From NCBI RefSeq assembly GCF_001424305.1, contig NZ_LMPD01000006.1, forward strand, positions 537,566 to 601,565: 64,000 nucleotides of DNA, written 5' to 3'. This DNA is from Pedobacter sp. Leaf176 (GTDB lineage Bacteria; Bacteroidota; Bacteroidia; Sphingobacteriales; Sphingobacteriaceae). The first letter of the stretch is position 1; the number at the start of each line of letters is the position of its first letter. The notes beneath the pieces were generated by a model. It did no database searches. It had not been told where the DNA came from and was given only the letters and a program-made list of their open reading frames with translations. Positions 8,804 to 17,846 of the stretch are shown here, one piece after another. The position numbers and the translations under genes are program-made.

Positions 8804-9875
8804 GAATTTAAAGGCCCTGAATAAACCATTCGAAGAAGCTTTTAAGTCGAAATTTAATGATTTTCTTAATAGCGGCTGGTACATACTTGGAAATGAAGTG
8901 TCAGAATTTGAAAAAGAATTCGCCAATTATCATAATGAGCAGTATGTTGTTGGCGTTGCCAATGGTTTAGATGCACTAATTCTTTCGTTAAAATGCTGTA
9001 ATTTTAAAAAAGGCGATGAAGTTATAGTACCATCAAATACCTACATCGCCAGCATTCTAGCCATTTTGCAATGTGATTTAGTGCCTGTATTCGTAGAACC
9101 AAATATGGAAACATATAACATTGATCCCAAAAAAATTGAGGAAGCGATAACTTCGAAAACTGTTGCGATTATGGTGGTACATTTATATGGCCAATGTTGT
9201 GAAATGGATCCAATTATCAAGCTAACTCAGCAACATGATTTAAAAATCGTAGAGGATTGTGCCCAGGCTCATGGTGCGGAATACAAAGGAAAACCAACTG
9301 GCACGTTTGGAGACTATGGTTGTTTCAGCTTCTATCCTACAAAAAACCTAGGTGCTTTAGGCGATGCCGGAGCCATTATTTGCAAAACCGAAGAAGATTA
9401 TGTTAAGCTCAGACAATTGCGAAATTATGGTTCTGAAAAGAAATACCATAATGGAATTATTGGTTATAACTCCCGTTTGGATGAAGTACAAGCATCATTC
9501 TTACGTGTCAAATTGCCTTATCTGAACGATATTAACAACCACAAAAAAGCTTTAGCCTCCATCTATCAAAGTAATTTGAACCATAATTTTATCAAGCCGG
9601 TAATTGATAGTAATTTTAATAATGTTTACCACATTTATAATATAAGACATAAAGAAAGAGACCGATTAAAAATCTATTTATCAGAAAACAACATTGATAC
9701 GGAAATTCATTACCCGGTTGCGCCCCATAAGCAAAAAGCACTTAAACAGCTTAATAATTTGAGTTATCCAATTTCAGAAGAAATACATGCTACCACATTA
9801 AGCCTACCATGTTCATTTGCACATACTGCCGATGACATATATAAAGTAGTTGAAATTTTAAATCAGTTTAACTAA
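8778..9875 (+). CDS. DegT/DnrJ/EryC1/StrS sugar aminotransferase, FdtB-like
   Basis: I chose the ATG at 8778 (MSHTRIPYENLK) since the family starts with a short RIPY-like segment; an upstream TTG frame from 8742 lies inside the ketoisomerase gene. 365 residues. Motifs: NGLDALILSLK, VPSNTYIAS, VEDCAQAHGA (D160, pyridine-nitrogen contact), and SFYPTKNLGALGDAGAI with the PLP lysine K189. It aminates the 3-keto sugar made by the FdtA-like enzyme, giving a dTDP-3-amino-3,6-dideoxyhexose. The usual dedicated acetyltransferase FdtC is not adjacent; a methyltransferase follows instead. Confidence 0.93.
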   Translation: MSHTRIPYENLKALNKPFEEAFKSKFNDFLNSGWYILGNEVSEFEKEFANYHNEQYVVGVANGLDALILSLKCCNFKKGDEVIVPSNTYIASILAILQCDLVPVFVEPNMETYNIDPKKIEEAITSKTVAIMVVHLYGQCCEMDPIIKLTQQHDLKIVEDCAQAHGAEYKGKPTGTFGDYGCFSFYPTKNLGALGDAGAIICKTEEDYVKLRQLRNYGSEKKYHNGIIGYNSRLDEVQASFLRVKLPYLNDINNHKKALASIYQSNLNHNFIKPVIDSNFNNVYHIYNIRHKERDRLKIYLSENNIDTEIHYPVAPHKQKALKQLNNLSYPISEEIHATTLSLPCSFAHTADDIYKVVEILNQFN

Positions 9876-10693
9876 TGCATTATTTAATCAAAGAACTTGT
9901 TCCTCCGATTTTTAATACTTTACGTTGGTTCAGTTTTAAATACGGATGGAAAGGCGATTTTAAATCCTTTGATGAAGCCAAAGCGCAGTGCAGCGGCTAT
10001 GATGAAAACCATATCTTAAATAGGATTAAAGAAACAACGGGTAAAGTAAGAGATGGCAATGCCGTTTATGAAAGAGACGGTATTCTCTATGATGAAGTGC
10101 AAGTTAACCATACTTTATTAAGCATATTGCTATTGGTAGCTGGAAGAAATGGTAACAAACTAACGCTGATAGATTTTGGCGGTTCGTTAGGTACTTCTTA
10201 TTATCAGTGCATTAAGTATTTATCTCATCTTGTAGAACTAAGCTGGTGCATTATTGAACAAGAAAATTATGTAGAAGCTGGTAAAAAATCTTTTGAAAAC
10301 GACCACGTTAAATTTTATTACAACATAGAAGAATGCATTTCAGACGGGAAGAATCCAGATATATTATTGATTTCGAGCGCTTTACAATATATAAAAGAAC
10401 CTTATCAACTTTTGGATCACCTACAAACGTTTAATGTACCTTACCTGATGCTTGATTTGGTTGGATATAACGATACCGAGGATGATAGGATAACTATTCA
10501 AAAAGTTCCTCCAATATTCTATGGAATTGAGGCATCATACCCTTGTACCTTTTTTGGAAAGAATAAATTAGAAAATCAACTCAGGAAAAATTATGAGTTG
10601 GAATTAGATTTTATCTCAGAATATCAAAAGTATTATATCAATTTTAAACCATTTCGCTACCGAGGTTCGTTTTGGAAACTGAAAAAAGATTAA
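9875..10693 (+). CDS. TIGR04325-type putative methyltransferase
   Basis: 272 residues, starting within the stop of the aminotransferase (ATG and TAA share a base), so translational coupling is likely. The segment LIDFGGSLGTSYYQC near 104-118 is a SAM-binding loop, and DILLISSALQYIKEPYQLLDHL near 168-189 is the second Rossmann part. This is the arrangement of the LIC12133/TIGR04325 family, often found in polysaccharide clusters. By position it may methylate the amino sugar made by the two upstream genes, but family members are not biochemically defined. It converges with and overlaps the leftward GT14 gene by 4 bp. Confidence 0.8.
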   Translation: MHYLIKELVPPIFNTLRWFSFKYGWKGDFKSFDEAKAQCSGYDENHILNRIKETTGKVRDGNAVYERDGILYDEVQVNHTLLSILLLVAGRNGNKLTLIDFGGSLGTSYYQCIKYLSHLVELSWCIIEQENYVEAGKKSFENDHVKFYYNIEECISDGKNPDILLISSALQYIKEPYQLLDHLQTFNVPYLMLDLVGYNDTEDDRITIQKVPPIFYGIEASYPCTFFGKNKLENQLRKNYELELDFISEYQKYYINFKPFRYRGSFWKLKKD

Positions 10694-11535
10694 TGTTTAT
10701 CCAGTTCGTCCAAAACAGCAGAATCTAAATCGATATCAAATTTTCTGGCGAACATCATCTTAGAACTTACAATTTTAGATATGTCTTTTACGTCTAAAAA
10801 TTTAGGATTAGCCTTACCTTCAGACCAATCTATGTAACGAAGGTTATCTGGATTGGTATGTTTACTGTGATCAGAATTCATGATGACTGTTGCGATAACG
10901 AATTCATCGGAACCCCAAGTGTATTTAAAAAAATTATGGAATTTCGAGTTCCTATGGAGCTTACTTACAACATAGGCCGCTGCATCATAAGTGATCGTCC
11001 ACCAAGAAGATTTGCTACCCCCATAAAACTGCATATCATCCGGTAGCTTTCTTTTTTGTACAATGGAGTTAACTACAGTTTGTAACAGATATTTCCCTTT
11101 AAAGCCTGAATCAGTAAAGTGGAATTTTTCAAATCTATTCAACGCATCCTTATACCATACTGATTCTTTTTTTTCTAGATGCAGAAAGTTTTGACCAATT
11201 TTATCGGTAAAGTAATTATAAGTTTTTTCGGCACAGTGAATTGGGTAATCCTGTCCGCTAATTAAATTTATAAAGTCATAATGCTTATGCGCAGCAATAA
11301 CTTCTTTAAGCGATTGAATAATTGCTCTTGTAAAACTCCAACCAGCCCAAGTACAATTTATTCTTTTTTTGATAAAATATATTTGTGGCAAATCCTCTAA
11401 AAAATTAAACTCAGAAGCATCAACCTTTTTATCTAGATGAATATAAATATCAAAACCCGGGTGTTTTAAACGATTAATCAAACGCTGTAATTGCGTTGGA
11501 TTTTTATGAACCATTATAATATGAGCAACACGCAT
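10690..11535 (-). CDS. Core-2/I-branching-type glycosyltransferase (GT14), paralogue
   Basis: 281 residues, clearly homologous to the protein at 7572-8441: RVAHIIMVHKNPTQLQRLI, FDIYIHLDKKVDA, CTWAGWSFTRAII, YDFINLISGQDYPI, FFKYTWGSDEFVIATV and DNLRYIDWSEGKANPK. The shared landmarks mark the Branch family. The gene runs opposite to its paralogue and sits 15 bp downstream of the leftward GT-C gene at 11551-13188, with which it is probably cotranscribed. A second family member suggests two different branching or chain-extending linkages of the same chemical type. Confidence 0.9.
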   Translation of the reverse strand: MRVAHIIMVHKNPTQLQRLINRLKHPGFDIYIHLDKKVDASEFNFLEDLPQIYFIKKRINCTWAGWSFTRAIIQSLKEVIAAHKHYDFINLISGQDYPIHCAEKTYNYFTDKIGQNFLHLEKKESVWYKDALNRFEKFHFTDSGFKGKYLLQTVVNSIVQKRKLPDDMQFYGGSKSSWWTITYDAAAYVVSKLHRNSKFHNFFKYTWGSDEFVIATVIMNSDHSKHTNPDNLRYIDWSEGKANPKFLDVKDISKIVSSKMMFARKFDIDLDSAVLDELDKH

Positions 11536-11550
11536 TATTTGGGATTAATT

Positions 11551-13188
11551 TTATAATGTTGATTTGTTAATTTGAAAAAGATAAACGCTAACATCGGCTG
11601 TTGTTGATGTTTTTATAACCTTAGCTATTTTAGACAACTCTGTCTGCAAATTTGCTGCAGGCAAATCCTTATTTTCGTAATACCATTTTGGCATGCTAAT
11701 GGGATCACCAACATTTGATAAAAACTTGTGGTTAAAGATAACCCAAACTCTTTTATTATTCTTAAATTTTTTAAAATCTGACCTTAATTTTGTGTTATAA
11801 TCGACGAGATTCGCAGAATTCCATCTAAAGTCCTGACCTTCAATAGCATTAAATTTGTATGCTTTTAATTTTTCATAAACTTTAAAGCCCGGTAATTCAT
11901 TCCAGTACACATAAACAGCATCTCCATCCTTATATCCTTGATTAATCATGTCTAATGATTCTTTCTGATATGATTTTTTGTGTTTATAAAATGTAGCACT
12001 GTTTGTTATAGATTGGAAAGATTGAATCAATGGCGAGATTAATAACAGAAAAACAATAATAATTTTTATTGATTGCAACGATTTTATCTTAATTAAACCT
12101 TCTAAACCAGTACCAATAAAAATTAAAAATATTGGTGTCAGAAACAGCCAAAATCTTTCAGTTAGCGGATAGAGTTCTAAACCAGATGCCAATAACACCA
12201 ATATTACTGGTACAATTAATACACTAAAATCCTGATGTGATGATTTGAAAGAATAATAAATTCCTGCAGCCAATAAAATAAATGGCAGAAATGGCATTTT
12301 AATGAATGGAGCATAATAGTACACTTTCGATCCGGAATCAATAAAATTCCAAAGCAAGCCTAGTGGATAATCTAGCATCCGGTAAAAGCTTGTGAAAAAC
12401 CAACTTAAATCCGACAGAGATTTTGGAGGTAAAGGCATAAAATCGCCATAAAACCTAAACCAATTGACCACCCATTCCGCATCTGGGGTTTTATTAATAA
12501 AAAAAACAAAAAGTAAAATAAAACTAATTAACCAAGTAATAAAGGGTATGAGGCTCTTAAAGAAAATACCCCACTGCTTATTAAATAGATAATAAATAGA
12601 CAAGCCTAAACCAATACCACCTGTAATAAATATTGCAGAATATGAAAACCATAGAACTGCTGCTCCTCCCAAACTCCAAATAATTATCGCTTTAATATGA
12701 TTTAATGCTTTATATTTTATCAGCATGTAAAACGATAAAATCGAACAAAGCAATTCTGTAGAATATTGCTTAATTTCTACTGAATGATAAACAAAAGCTG
12801 GCGATATACATAAAATTGTCAGGGCAACCAAGATGCCTATACTTTTTAAAAAATATTTTGTAACAGGAATAAATATTAGTATCGATAATAATCCTGATAC
12901 CAGTGGAACAAATCTTAAACCATATTCATTATGGCCGAAAATATTTAAAAATAATTTTACTACAAGCAGAAAACCGACTGGTGCTTTTTGCTGATAGTCT
13001 AAAGGTTCAGTTATGAGTTGCAGATAGTTAAATCTCAATAAACTCGAAGATAAATATCCTTCATCCAACCATAAAGATCGGTTGATGAAATAATGGTATA
13101 ATCTTAAAAAGAAACCTAAAATTATAATTAATAAAAATAAATAATAACTGAATTTATCCTTCAGAGCGCTCTTTTTTGGAAATGGCAT
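11551..13188 (-). CDS. GT-C membrane glycosyltransferase (GT39/ArnT-like)
   Basis: 545 residues with about eleven hydrophobic segments in the first 400 residues and a soluble C-terminal part. After the first helix (near 16-34) comes SLWLDEGYLSSSLLRF; the W-x-D-E in the first outer loop is the catalytic hallmark of GT-C enzymes that use polyprenyl-phosphate sugars on the periplasmic side. The C-terminal domain ends with a predicted beta-rich part. It is divergent, 70 bp apart, from the HAD/UbiA/GMC operon, which looks able to make such a lipid-linked sugar. Acceptor and sugar are unknown. Confidence 0.82.
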   Translation of the reverse strand: MPFPKKSALKDKFSYYLFLLIIILGFFLRLYHYFINRSLWLDEGYLSSSLLRFNYLQLITEPLDYQQKAPVGFLLVVKLFLNIFGHNEYGLRFVPLVSGLLSILIFIPVTKYFLKSIGILVALTILCISPAFVYHSVEIKQYSTELLCSILSFYMLIKYKALNHIKAIIIWSLGGAAVLWFSYSAIFITGGIGLGLSIYYLFNKQWGIFFKSLIPFITWLISFILLFVFFINKTPDAEWVVNWFRFYGDFMPLPPKSLSDLSWFFTSFYRMLDYPLGLLWNFIDSGSKVYYYAPFIKMPFLPFILLAAGIYYSFKSSHQDFSVLIVPVILVLLASGLELYPLTERFWLFLTPIFLIFIGTGLEGLIKIKSLQSIKIIIVFLLLISPLIQSFQSITNSATFYKHKKSYQKESLDMINQGYKDGDAVYVYWNELPGFKVYEKLKAYKFNAIEGQDFRWNSANLVDYNTKLRSDFKKFKNNKRVWVIFNHKFLSNVGDPISMPKWYYENKDLPAANLQTELSKIAKVIKTSTTADVSVYLFQINKSTL

Positions 13189-13258
13189 GCAAATAGACGG
13201 TCTCGATTTTATGCAATATCGGAATTTTTAATAATTTTACATAAATAATAACCCACCT

Positions 13259-13945
13259 GTGCATAATATCTCTCTAAATAACTTAGAGGTAGTAATTTTT
13301 GATGTTGATGGTACATTATACAACCAAAGCCTTCTCCGAAAAAAAATGCTATTCTCCTTAATGAAGTATTTCGTTCTTCAACCATGGAAGATTAACGAAC
13401 TGCGTATCTTATACCATTTCCGTAAAGAAAGAGAAAAAAACAAGGGCTTTAGAGGTGCAAATCTTAACGAGCAGCAATATATCTGGTGCCACAACAAAAC
13501 AAATCAACCTATAAATAAAATTAAAGAAGTAATAAATAAATGGATATTCACTTATCCCAATCAATTTTTAAAAGCCTGTACCTATCCTGGCATACATCTT
13601 CTTTTTAAAACACTTTCCGAAAGAAATATCCGAATTGCTATATATTCCGATTATGATTCGATAAAAAAAATGGAGTCTATGGAACTAAAAGCAGATTTAT
13701 ACGTTAGTTCAACGGATGCTAATATGGACGCATTTAAACCTAATCCAGATGGTTTGGAGTTTATATATACTAAATTAAGCATTTCAGATAAAAATAAATG
13801 TCTGTTTATCGGCGACCGGATGGAGTTAGACGGTGAATGCGCAAAAGCAGCAAGTATGCCATTTTTATTGGTAAATGAAGAAAACCTAAAAAATTCACTA
13901 TTCGAAAACCTCTCAAAACAAGTGCTTAATGTTGTTAAGCAATAG
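13259..13945 (+). CDS. HAD-family phosphatase
   Basis: 228 residues. HAD motif I is FDVDGT at 14-19 (nucleophile D15, acid D17), motif II is around IYSDYDS (near 127-133), motif III Lys is in AFKPNPDG, and motif IV is FIGDRMELDGECAKAA. The start is a GTG at 13259; the next in-frame Met comes after motif I, so it cannot be the start. Only 5 bp separate it from the UbiA gene. In other bacteria a HAD domain is fused to, or encoded beside, phosphoribosyl-polyprenyl synthases, where it would remove the 5-phosphate from polyprenyl-phosphoryl-5-phosphoribose. That role here is inference from context. Confidence 0.88.
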   Translation: MHNISLNNLEVVIFDVDGTLYNQSLLRKKMLFSLMKYFVLQPWKINELRILYHFRKEREKNKGFRGANLNEQQYIWCHNKTNQPINKIKEVINKWIFTYPNQFLKACTYPGIHLLFKTLSERNIRIAIYSDYDSIKKMESMELKADLYVSSTDANMDAFKPNPDGLEFIYTKLSISDKNKCLFIGDRMELDGECAKAASMPFLLVNEENLKNSLFENLSKQVLNVVKQ

Positions 13946-13950
13946 ACATT

Positions 13951-15006
13951 ATGATTGATAAAATTACCTACCCTCAAGATCCAGAATCGTCAGAAGAACC
14001 AAAAGAAACTGAACTCCGACAGGCGAGTTTGAAAGAATATGTTACCATAGCAAGGCCAGATAATTGGGTAAAAAACTTGTTTATGGTACCTGGAATGTTA
14101 TTTGCATTATCTATTTTTCACACGCCGATCAACTCCGCGCTCATCATCAAAATTGTTTTAGGTGTTATAAGTATGTGCTTGATAGCATCTGCAAATTATG
14201 TTATAAATGAATATTTAGATGCGGGTTTTGATAAATTCCACCCTTTAAAAAAAAGAAGATCGGCGGTGGTAACCATGATTAATCCAACCATTGTTTATAC
14301 GGAATACGCAGTTTTGGCGGTTATAGGCATCGCCCTTTCCTCGTTCGTATCTATAAAGTTTATGTCCGTTGCGGTATTTTTATTGATAATGGGGGTTATT
14401 TATAATGTAAAACCGTTTAGAAGTAAAGATCGTGTTTTTCTTGATGTTTTAAGTGAATCGGTAAATAACCCAATTCGATTTGCTGCAGGATGGTTCATAT
14501 TTAGCCCGGCATTAGGAATTCCTAGTAGTAAATGGGACTTAAATTGGATTAATACCTTTCCTCCCATTAGTATCATCATTGCTTATTGGATGGGTGGGGC
14601 ATTTCTAATGGCTACAAAAAGATTCGCCGAATACCGGCTAATCGACAACCCAAAATTGGCTGGCTTATACCGAAAATCATTTAAGATATATACTGAAAAT
14701 AGTTTGTTGGTTTCGATGTTCTTTTATGCCATAACATGTGCTTTTTTTATGGGTATATTCCTGATTAAAGATAGAATTGAGCTTCTGGTAAGCTTCCCAT
14801 TTTTTGCTTTACTATTTTCATGGTATCTTAAAATTGGTTTATTGGATGATTCTCCGGTGCAAGGCTCGGAAAAGCTATATACCAGGAAATGGTTTATGCT
14901 TTACCTAGCGCTTTTTACTGCACTACTGTGTGTTTTAATGTTTGTAGAAATACCTTGGTTACATTGGTTTTTGAATAACGCAAATAATTACAATTACGAT
15001 TCCTAA
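13951..15006 (+). CDS. UbiA-family prenyltransferase, decaprenyl-phosphate phosphoribosyltransferase-like
   Basis: 351 residues with about eight membrane helices. The start of the fold, IARPDNWVKNLFM near 33-45, and the first Asp-rich motif N82...N86-E87...D90...D94...H97-P98-x-K100 match the N-D-x-x-D-x-x-x-D-x-x-HP-x-K pattern of mycobacterial Rv3806c-type enzymes rather than quinone-pathway UbiA. A second motif is in KPFRSKDRVFLDVLSESVNNPIRF. These enzymes join PRPP and polyprenyl phosphate to give polyprenyl-phosphoryl-5-phosphoribose. It is the second gene of a four-gene operon and 7 bp before the GMC gene. The UbiA family is certain, the PRPP substrate likely. Confidence 0.88.
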   Translation: MIDKITYPQDPESSEEPKETELRQASLKEYVTIARPDNWVKNLFMVPGMLFALSIFHTPINSALIIKIVLGVISMCLIASANYVINEYLDAGFDKFHPLKKRRSAVVTMINPTIVYTEYAVLAVIGIALSSFVSIKFMSVAVFLLIMGVIYNVKPFRSKDRVFLDVLSESVNNPIRFAAGWFIFSPALGIPSSKWDLNWINTFPPISIIIAYWMGGAFLMATKRFAEYRLIDNPKLAGLYRKSFKIYTENSLLVSMFFYAITCAFFMGIFLIKDRIELLVSFPFFALLFSWYLKIGLLDDSPVQGSEKLYTRKWFMLYLALFTALLCVLMFVEIPWLHWFLNNANNYNYDS

Positions 15007-15013
15007 AAATAAA

Positions 15014-16450
15014 ATGAAAAACGATAAATACGATTTGATTGTTGTGGGAACTGGTTTTGCTTCGTCATTCTTTTTACAAAAATATTTAGCCAAAAATAAA
15101 GGAAATAAAAAAATTTTGGTTTTGGAGCGGGGCTATTTTTACAGTCATGCCGAAAAATTAAAAGTTAGAAAAGGAGAAAACTTACCTGATATTAAATATG
15201 AACAGAAATGGGATTCGCTTGTAGAAAATTTTAATCCAAAAAAAGACTGGCATTTTACAACCGGATTTGGGGGCAGTTCCAATTGCTGGTGGGGTTGTAC
15301 ACCTCGCTTTATGCCATCAGATTTTAAAATGAAATCGCTGTTCGGCGTAGCGCAGGATTGGCCAATTACCTACGACGATCTAGAAGCATATTATGATGAG
15401 GCTGAAGAAATTATGCAAATCTCCGGCCCAGATGAAACTCCATTCCCAAAAAAAGGAAAGTATCCGCTACCACCGCATAGATTTAGTAAAGTTGATGAAA
15501 TTCTAAACCAAAAATATGGCAACCACTATATAAGTCAACCTACTGCAAGAGCTAGCAGGGCAACTGCATATAGAAATGCCTGCATGGCATCAAGCACATG
15601 CGGAACTTGCCCCGTTGATGCTAAATTTAGTATCGAGAACTCTGGGATGACAGTTTATCAAAACCCGCAGGTAGAAATTATTTACGGGGCTGAAGTTTAT
15701 AAATTAGAAATTGTAAATGATGTAGCAAGAAAAGTTTGCTACATTAAAGATTCAAAAGAACATACTGCAGAAGGAGAAGTTATAGCCCTTGGCACAAATC
15801 CATTTTTCAACACTAATATTTTACTAAATTCTGGCGATAAAAATCAATTTACCGGCAAAGGTTTCGGTGAACAACTTGGTATTCAGGTGCTTATATATTT
15901 AGATAATTTAAGTAATGCAGGTGGTAGTACGTGGGTAAATGCAAATGGCTATATGTTATATGATGGCCCCCATCGAAAGGATCATGCAGCCTGTTTAATT
16001 GAGGTAAATAACGCGCCATTTATCCGGTTTGAAAAAAATAAGTGGCTAAATATTGCAAGCTTTAGATTGGTTTTTGAAGACTTGCCAGATGATAAAAATT
16101 ACATTACTACCTCATCAAATAAATTAAAACCCGAAGTACATTACGATGGTCGTTCTGATTATGCGGAAAAGGCTTTCCAAAATGCAAAAATAGAATTGCC
16201 AAAAATTTTATCTTGCCTGCCTGTTGAACGCTTAAAATACTTAGACCCCTTCCCCAATGAAGGTCATATAATCGGTGGTACGAGAATGTCGACGAATGCA
16301 GATACTGGTGTGGTAGATAAATATTTGGTTCATCATAAATATCGAAATGTATTCGTATTAGGTGCCGGGGCTTTCACAACCTATAGTGCTGCTAACCCAA
16401 GTTTAACCCTTTCTGCATTGTCGTTATTTGCGGCCGATAAAATGTTTTAA
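15014..16450 (+). CDS. GMC-family FAD oxidoreductase
   Basis: 478 residues. The N-terminal dinucleotide fold is YDLIVVGTGFASSFF (G-x-G-x-x-x-S at 12-18). The active-site region is GHIIGGTRMS near the end (His then G-T-R-M), followed by VFVLGAGAF and the conserved NPSLTLSAL. In the middle, ACMASSTCGTCPVDAKF holds three Cys spaced C-x5-C-x2-C, resembling the cluster-binding cysteines of bacterial FAD sugar dehydrogenases. It lacks a signal peptide. The next gene, 2 bp on, is a small protein with a Tat-like leader that could carry it across the membrane. In this operon it may oxidise the ribose of a lipid-linked intermediate. Confidence 0.85.
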   Translation: MKNDKYDLIVVGTGFASSFFLQKYLAKNKGNKKILVLERGYFYSHAEKLKVRKGENLPDIKYEQKWDSLVENFNPKKDWHFTTGFGGSSNCWWGCTPRFMPSDFKMKSLFGVAQDWPITYDDLEAYYDEAEEIMQISGPDETPFPKKGKYPLPPHRFSKVDEILNQKYGNHYISQPTARASRATAYRNACMASSTCGTCPVDAKFSIENSGMTVYQNPQVEIIYGAEVYKLEIVNDVARKVCYIKDSKEHTAEGEVIALGTNPFFNTNILLNSGDKNQFTGKGFGEQLGIQVLIYLDNLSNAGGSTWVNANGYMLYDGPHRKDHAACLIEVNNAPFIRFEKNKWLNIASFRLVFEDLPDDKNYITTSSNKLKPEVHYDGRSDYAEKAFQNAKIELPKILSCLPVERLKYLDPFPNEGHIIGGTRMSTNADTGVVDKYLVHHKYRNVFVLGAGAFTTYSAANPSLTLSALSLFAADKMF

Positions 16451-16452
16451 TT

Positions 16453-16881
16453 ATGGAAAGAAGAAGCTTTTTGTTATTATCAGGCGTATTGGTTGGCATG
16501 GTTGCAATTCCACCGTCACTATATTTTGTTTCGCCGGGCATAAAAAAGTATGCAGCTAAGTTAATTGAGAAAGAACTATCCTATTTAAAACTGGATAAAG
16601 CAGGTGTAGATAACTACATCAACGATTATTTTAAAAATGGGGCAAATAATGTTATGGCAAATTTAAAATGGAAAGTATTGTATTATGGTCGGCGTAATTC
16701 AAATAATTCCAATAACATAAACGACCTGGTGAGGTACTACCTCTTATCAACAGATTTCTTTTTAAATCAAATGGATGTTGAAAAAACAGTTAAATATCTG
16801 GGAATTTTCGATCCGTACAAAAGCCCAATAGCCAATCCATTTTCATACATATTGCTACCTGCGGAAGAGAAAATTGCTTAG
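16453..16881 (+). CDS. Small Tat-leader protein, probable GMC partner subunit
   Basis: 142 residues. The start MERRSFLLLSG followed by a hydrophobic stretch to about residue 26 resembles a twin-arginine leader. The rest is short and helical with no motif I recognise. Position suggests its role: it directly follows a GMC oxidoreductase, as gluconate 2-dehydrogenase subunit 3 proteins do, and a clearer subunit-3 protein occupies the same relation to the second GMC enzyme (27599-28174). It is shorter than those subunits (usually about 170-200 residues). It ends 4 bp inside the convergent glycosyltransferase gene. Confidence 0.65.
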   Translation: MERRSFLLLSGVLVGMVAIPPSLYFVSPGIKKYAAKLIEKELSYLKLDKAGVDNYINDYFKNGANNVMANLKWKVLYYGRRNSNNSNNINDLVRYYLLSTDFFLNQMDVEKTVKYLGIFDPYKSPIANPFSYILLPAEEKIA

Positions 16882-17846
16882 CTAAGTTCTTTGTAAATTT
16901 GTTTAAATATATTAGAGCTAAAAGGATTTTTTAAAATAATTTTTAAGCTTTGTTTTATTAAATAAGGATAATCCTTCTTCCGAATAGCAATATTAATTTG
17001 TTCCAGGATAATATCGTTCGATAGCATTTTCTGCAACTGTTTTAAGGCCAGTTTTGTGTTGCCCAAATCCAGTTTATTAGAAGAATTAAGCCTAAACAAT
17101 TCATCTAAATAATTATCCATAAAAACCTTTTGCCTTCGACCCCAATAATGAAAAACCACATCATCAGCTGGTCGTATTAGAGTAACTTTCTGCAGCACTA
17201 AGGAAAATGCAAGTTGCTCGCTAACAAACCATTTAGAATTTTCATAAAACTGATAAGTTAAGTCTTTGACGTCTGCCATGTAAGATGAAAATTCATTATT
17301 TAATGCCAACACCCCAGTATTCCAGCTGTAGTCATTTTCATCGAACTTCACAGTTTTGTTGTTTATTTTTAAAACTCTTCCTGAAATAAATCTCATGAAC
17401 GATAGCGGAAAGTGTTCTTGATTAAATACGGCAAACTCAGATACTGCATCACCCAATCTGTATTCGCGCTTATGTAGAAAGCTTTTTCCTCTGGCAAATG
17501 AATTTAATATATTTGATGGGTTGGCAATGAAAAATGTGTCAGTATCAACAAAAAATAAATGCTCACCTGGGTATTTTTTAAAAGTCAAATCAATGACACC
17601 GACCTTTATTAAATGATGAAATGTTGTGCCATTTAAAAGTTGTTCTTCCAATTCTGGGGTTAACAATATGTATTGGACATTTAAGGATGAAAGGTGGATT
17701 TTAAAGGCTTCAGGATAATCCGTATAAATAACGAATCTAATATTTTTCAAATCTGGCTTCCAACTAAGAAAGCTAAAAATACAAAAGATTGCTCTCCTAT
17801 ACTCCACGTCGCTTCCATAAGATAATAGCACAAAATTTTTAAACAT
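16878..17846 (-). CDS. Putative GT-A glycosyltransferase (GT8-like fold)
   Basis: 322 residues. The start FKNFVLLSYGSDVEYRRAIFCIFSFLSW, a nucleotide-sugar-type strand RFVIYTDYPEAF near 37-48, a HLIKVGVIDLTF helix and HLFFVDTDTFFI near 92-103, whose D-T-D is a metal-binding DxD, indicate a GT-A enzyme of the sort annotated as nucleotide-diphospho-sugar transferase. YSWNTGVLALNN near 168-179 fits a GT8-like acceptor loop. No membrane segment is visible, so it works in the cytoplasm or at the membrane surface. A stand-alone leftward gene that overlaps the end of the rightward UbiA operon by 4 bp. Sugar unknown. Confidence 0.75.
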   Translation of the reverse strand: MFKNFVLLSYGSDVEYRRAIFCIFSFLSWKPDLKNIRFVIYTDYPEAFKIHLSSLNVQYILLTPELEEQLLNGTTFHHLIKVGVIDLTFKKYPGEHLFFVDTDTFFIANPSNILNSFARGKSFLHKREYRLGDAVSEFAVFNQEHFPLSFMRFISGRVLKINNKTVKFDENDYSWNTGVLALNNEFSSYMADVKDLTYQFYENSKWFVSEQLAFSLVLQKVTLIRPADDVVFHYWGRRQKVFMDNYLDELFRLNSSNKLDLGNTKLALKQLQKMLSNDIILEQINIAIRKKDYPYLIKQSLKIILKNPFSSNIFKQIYKELS

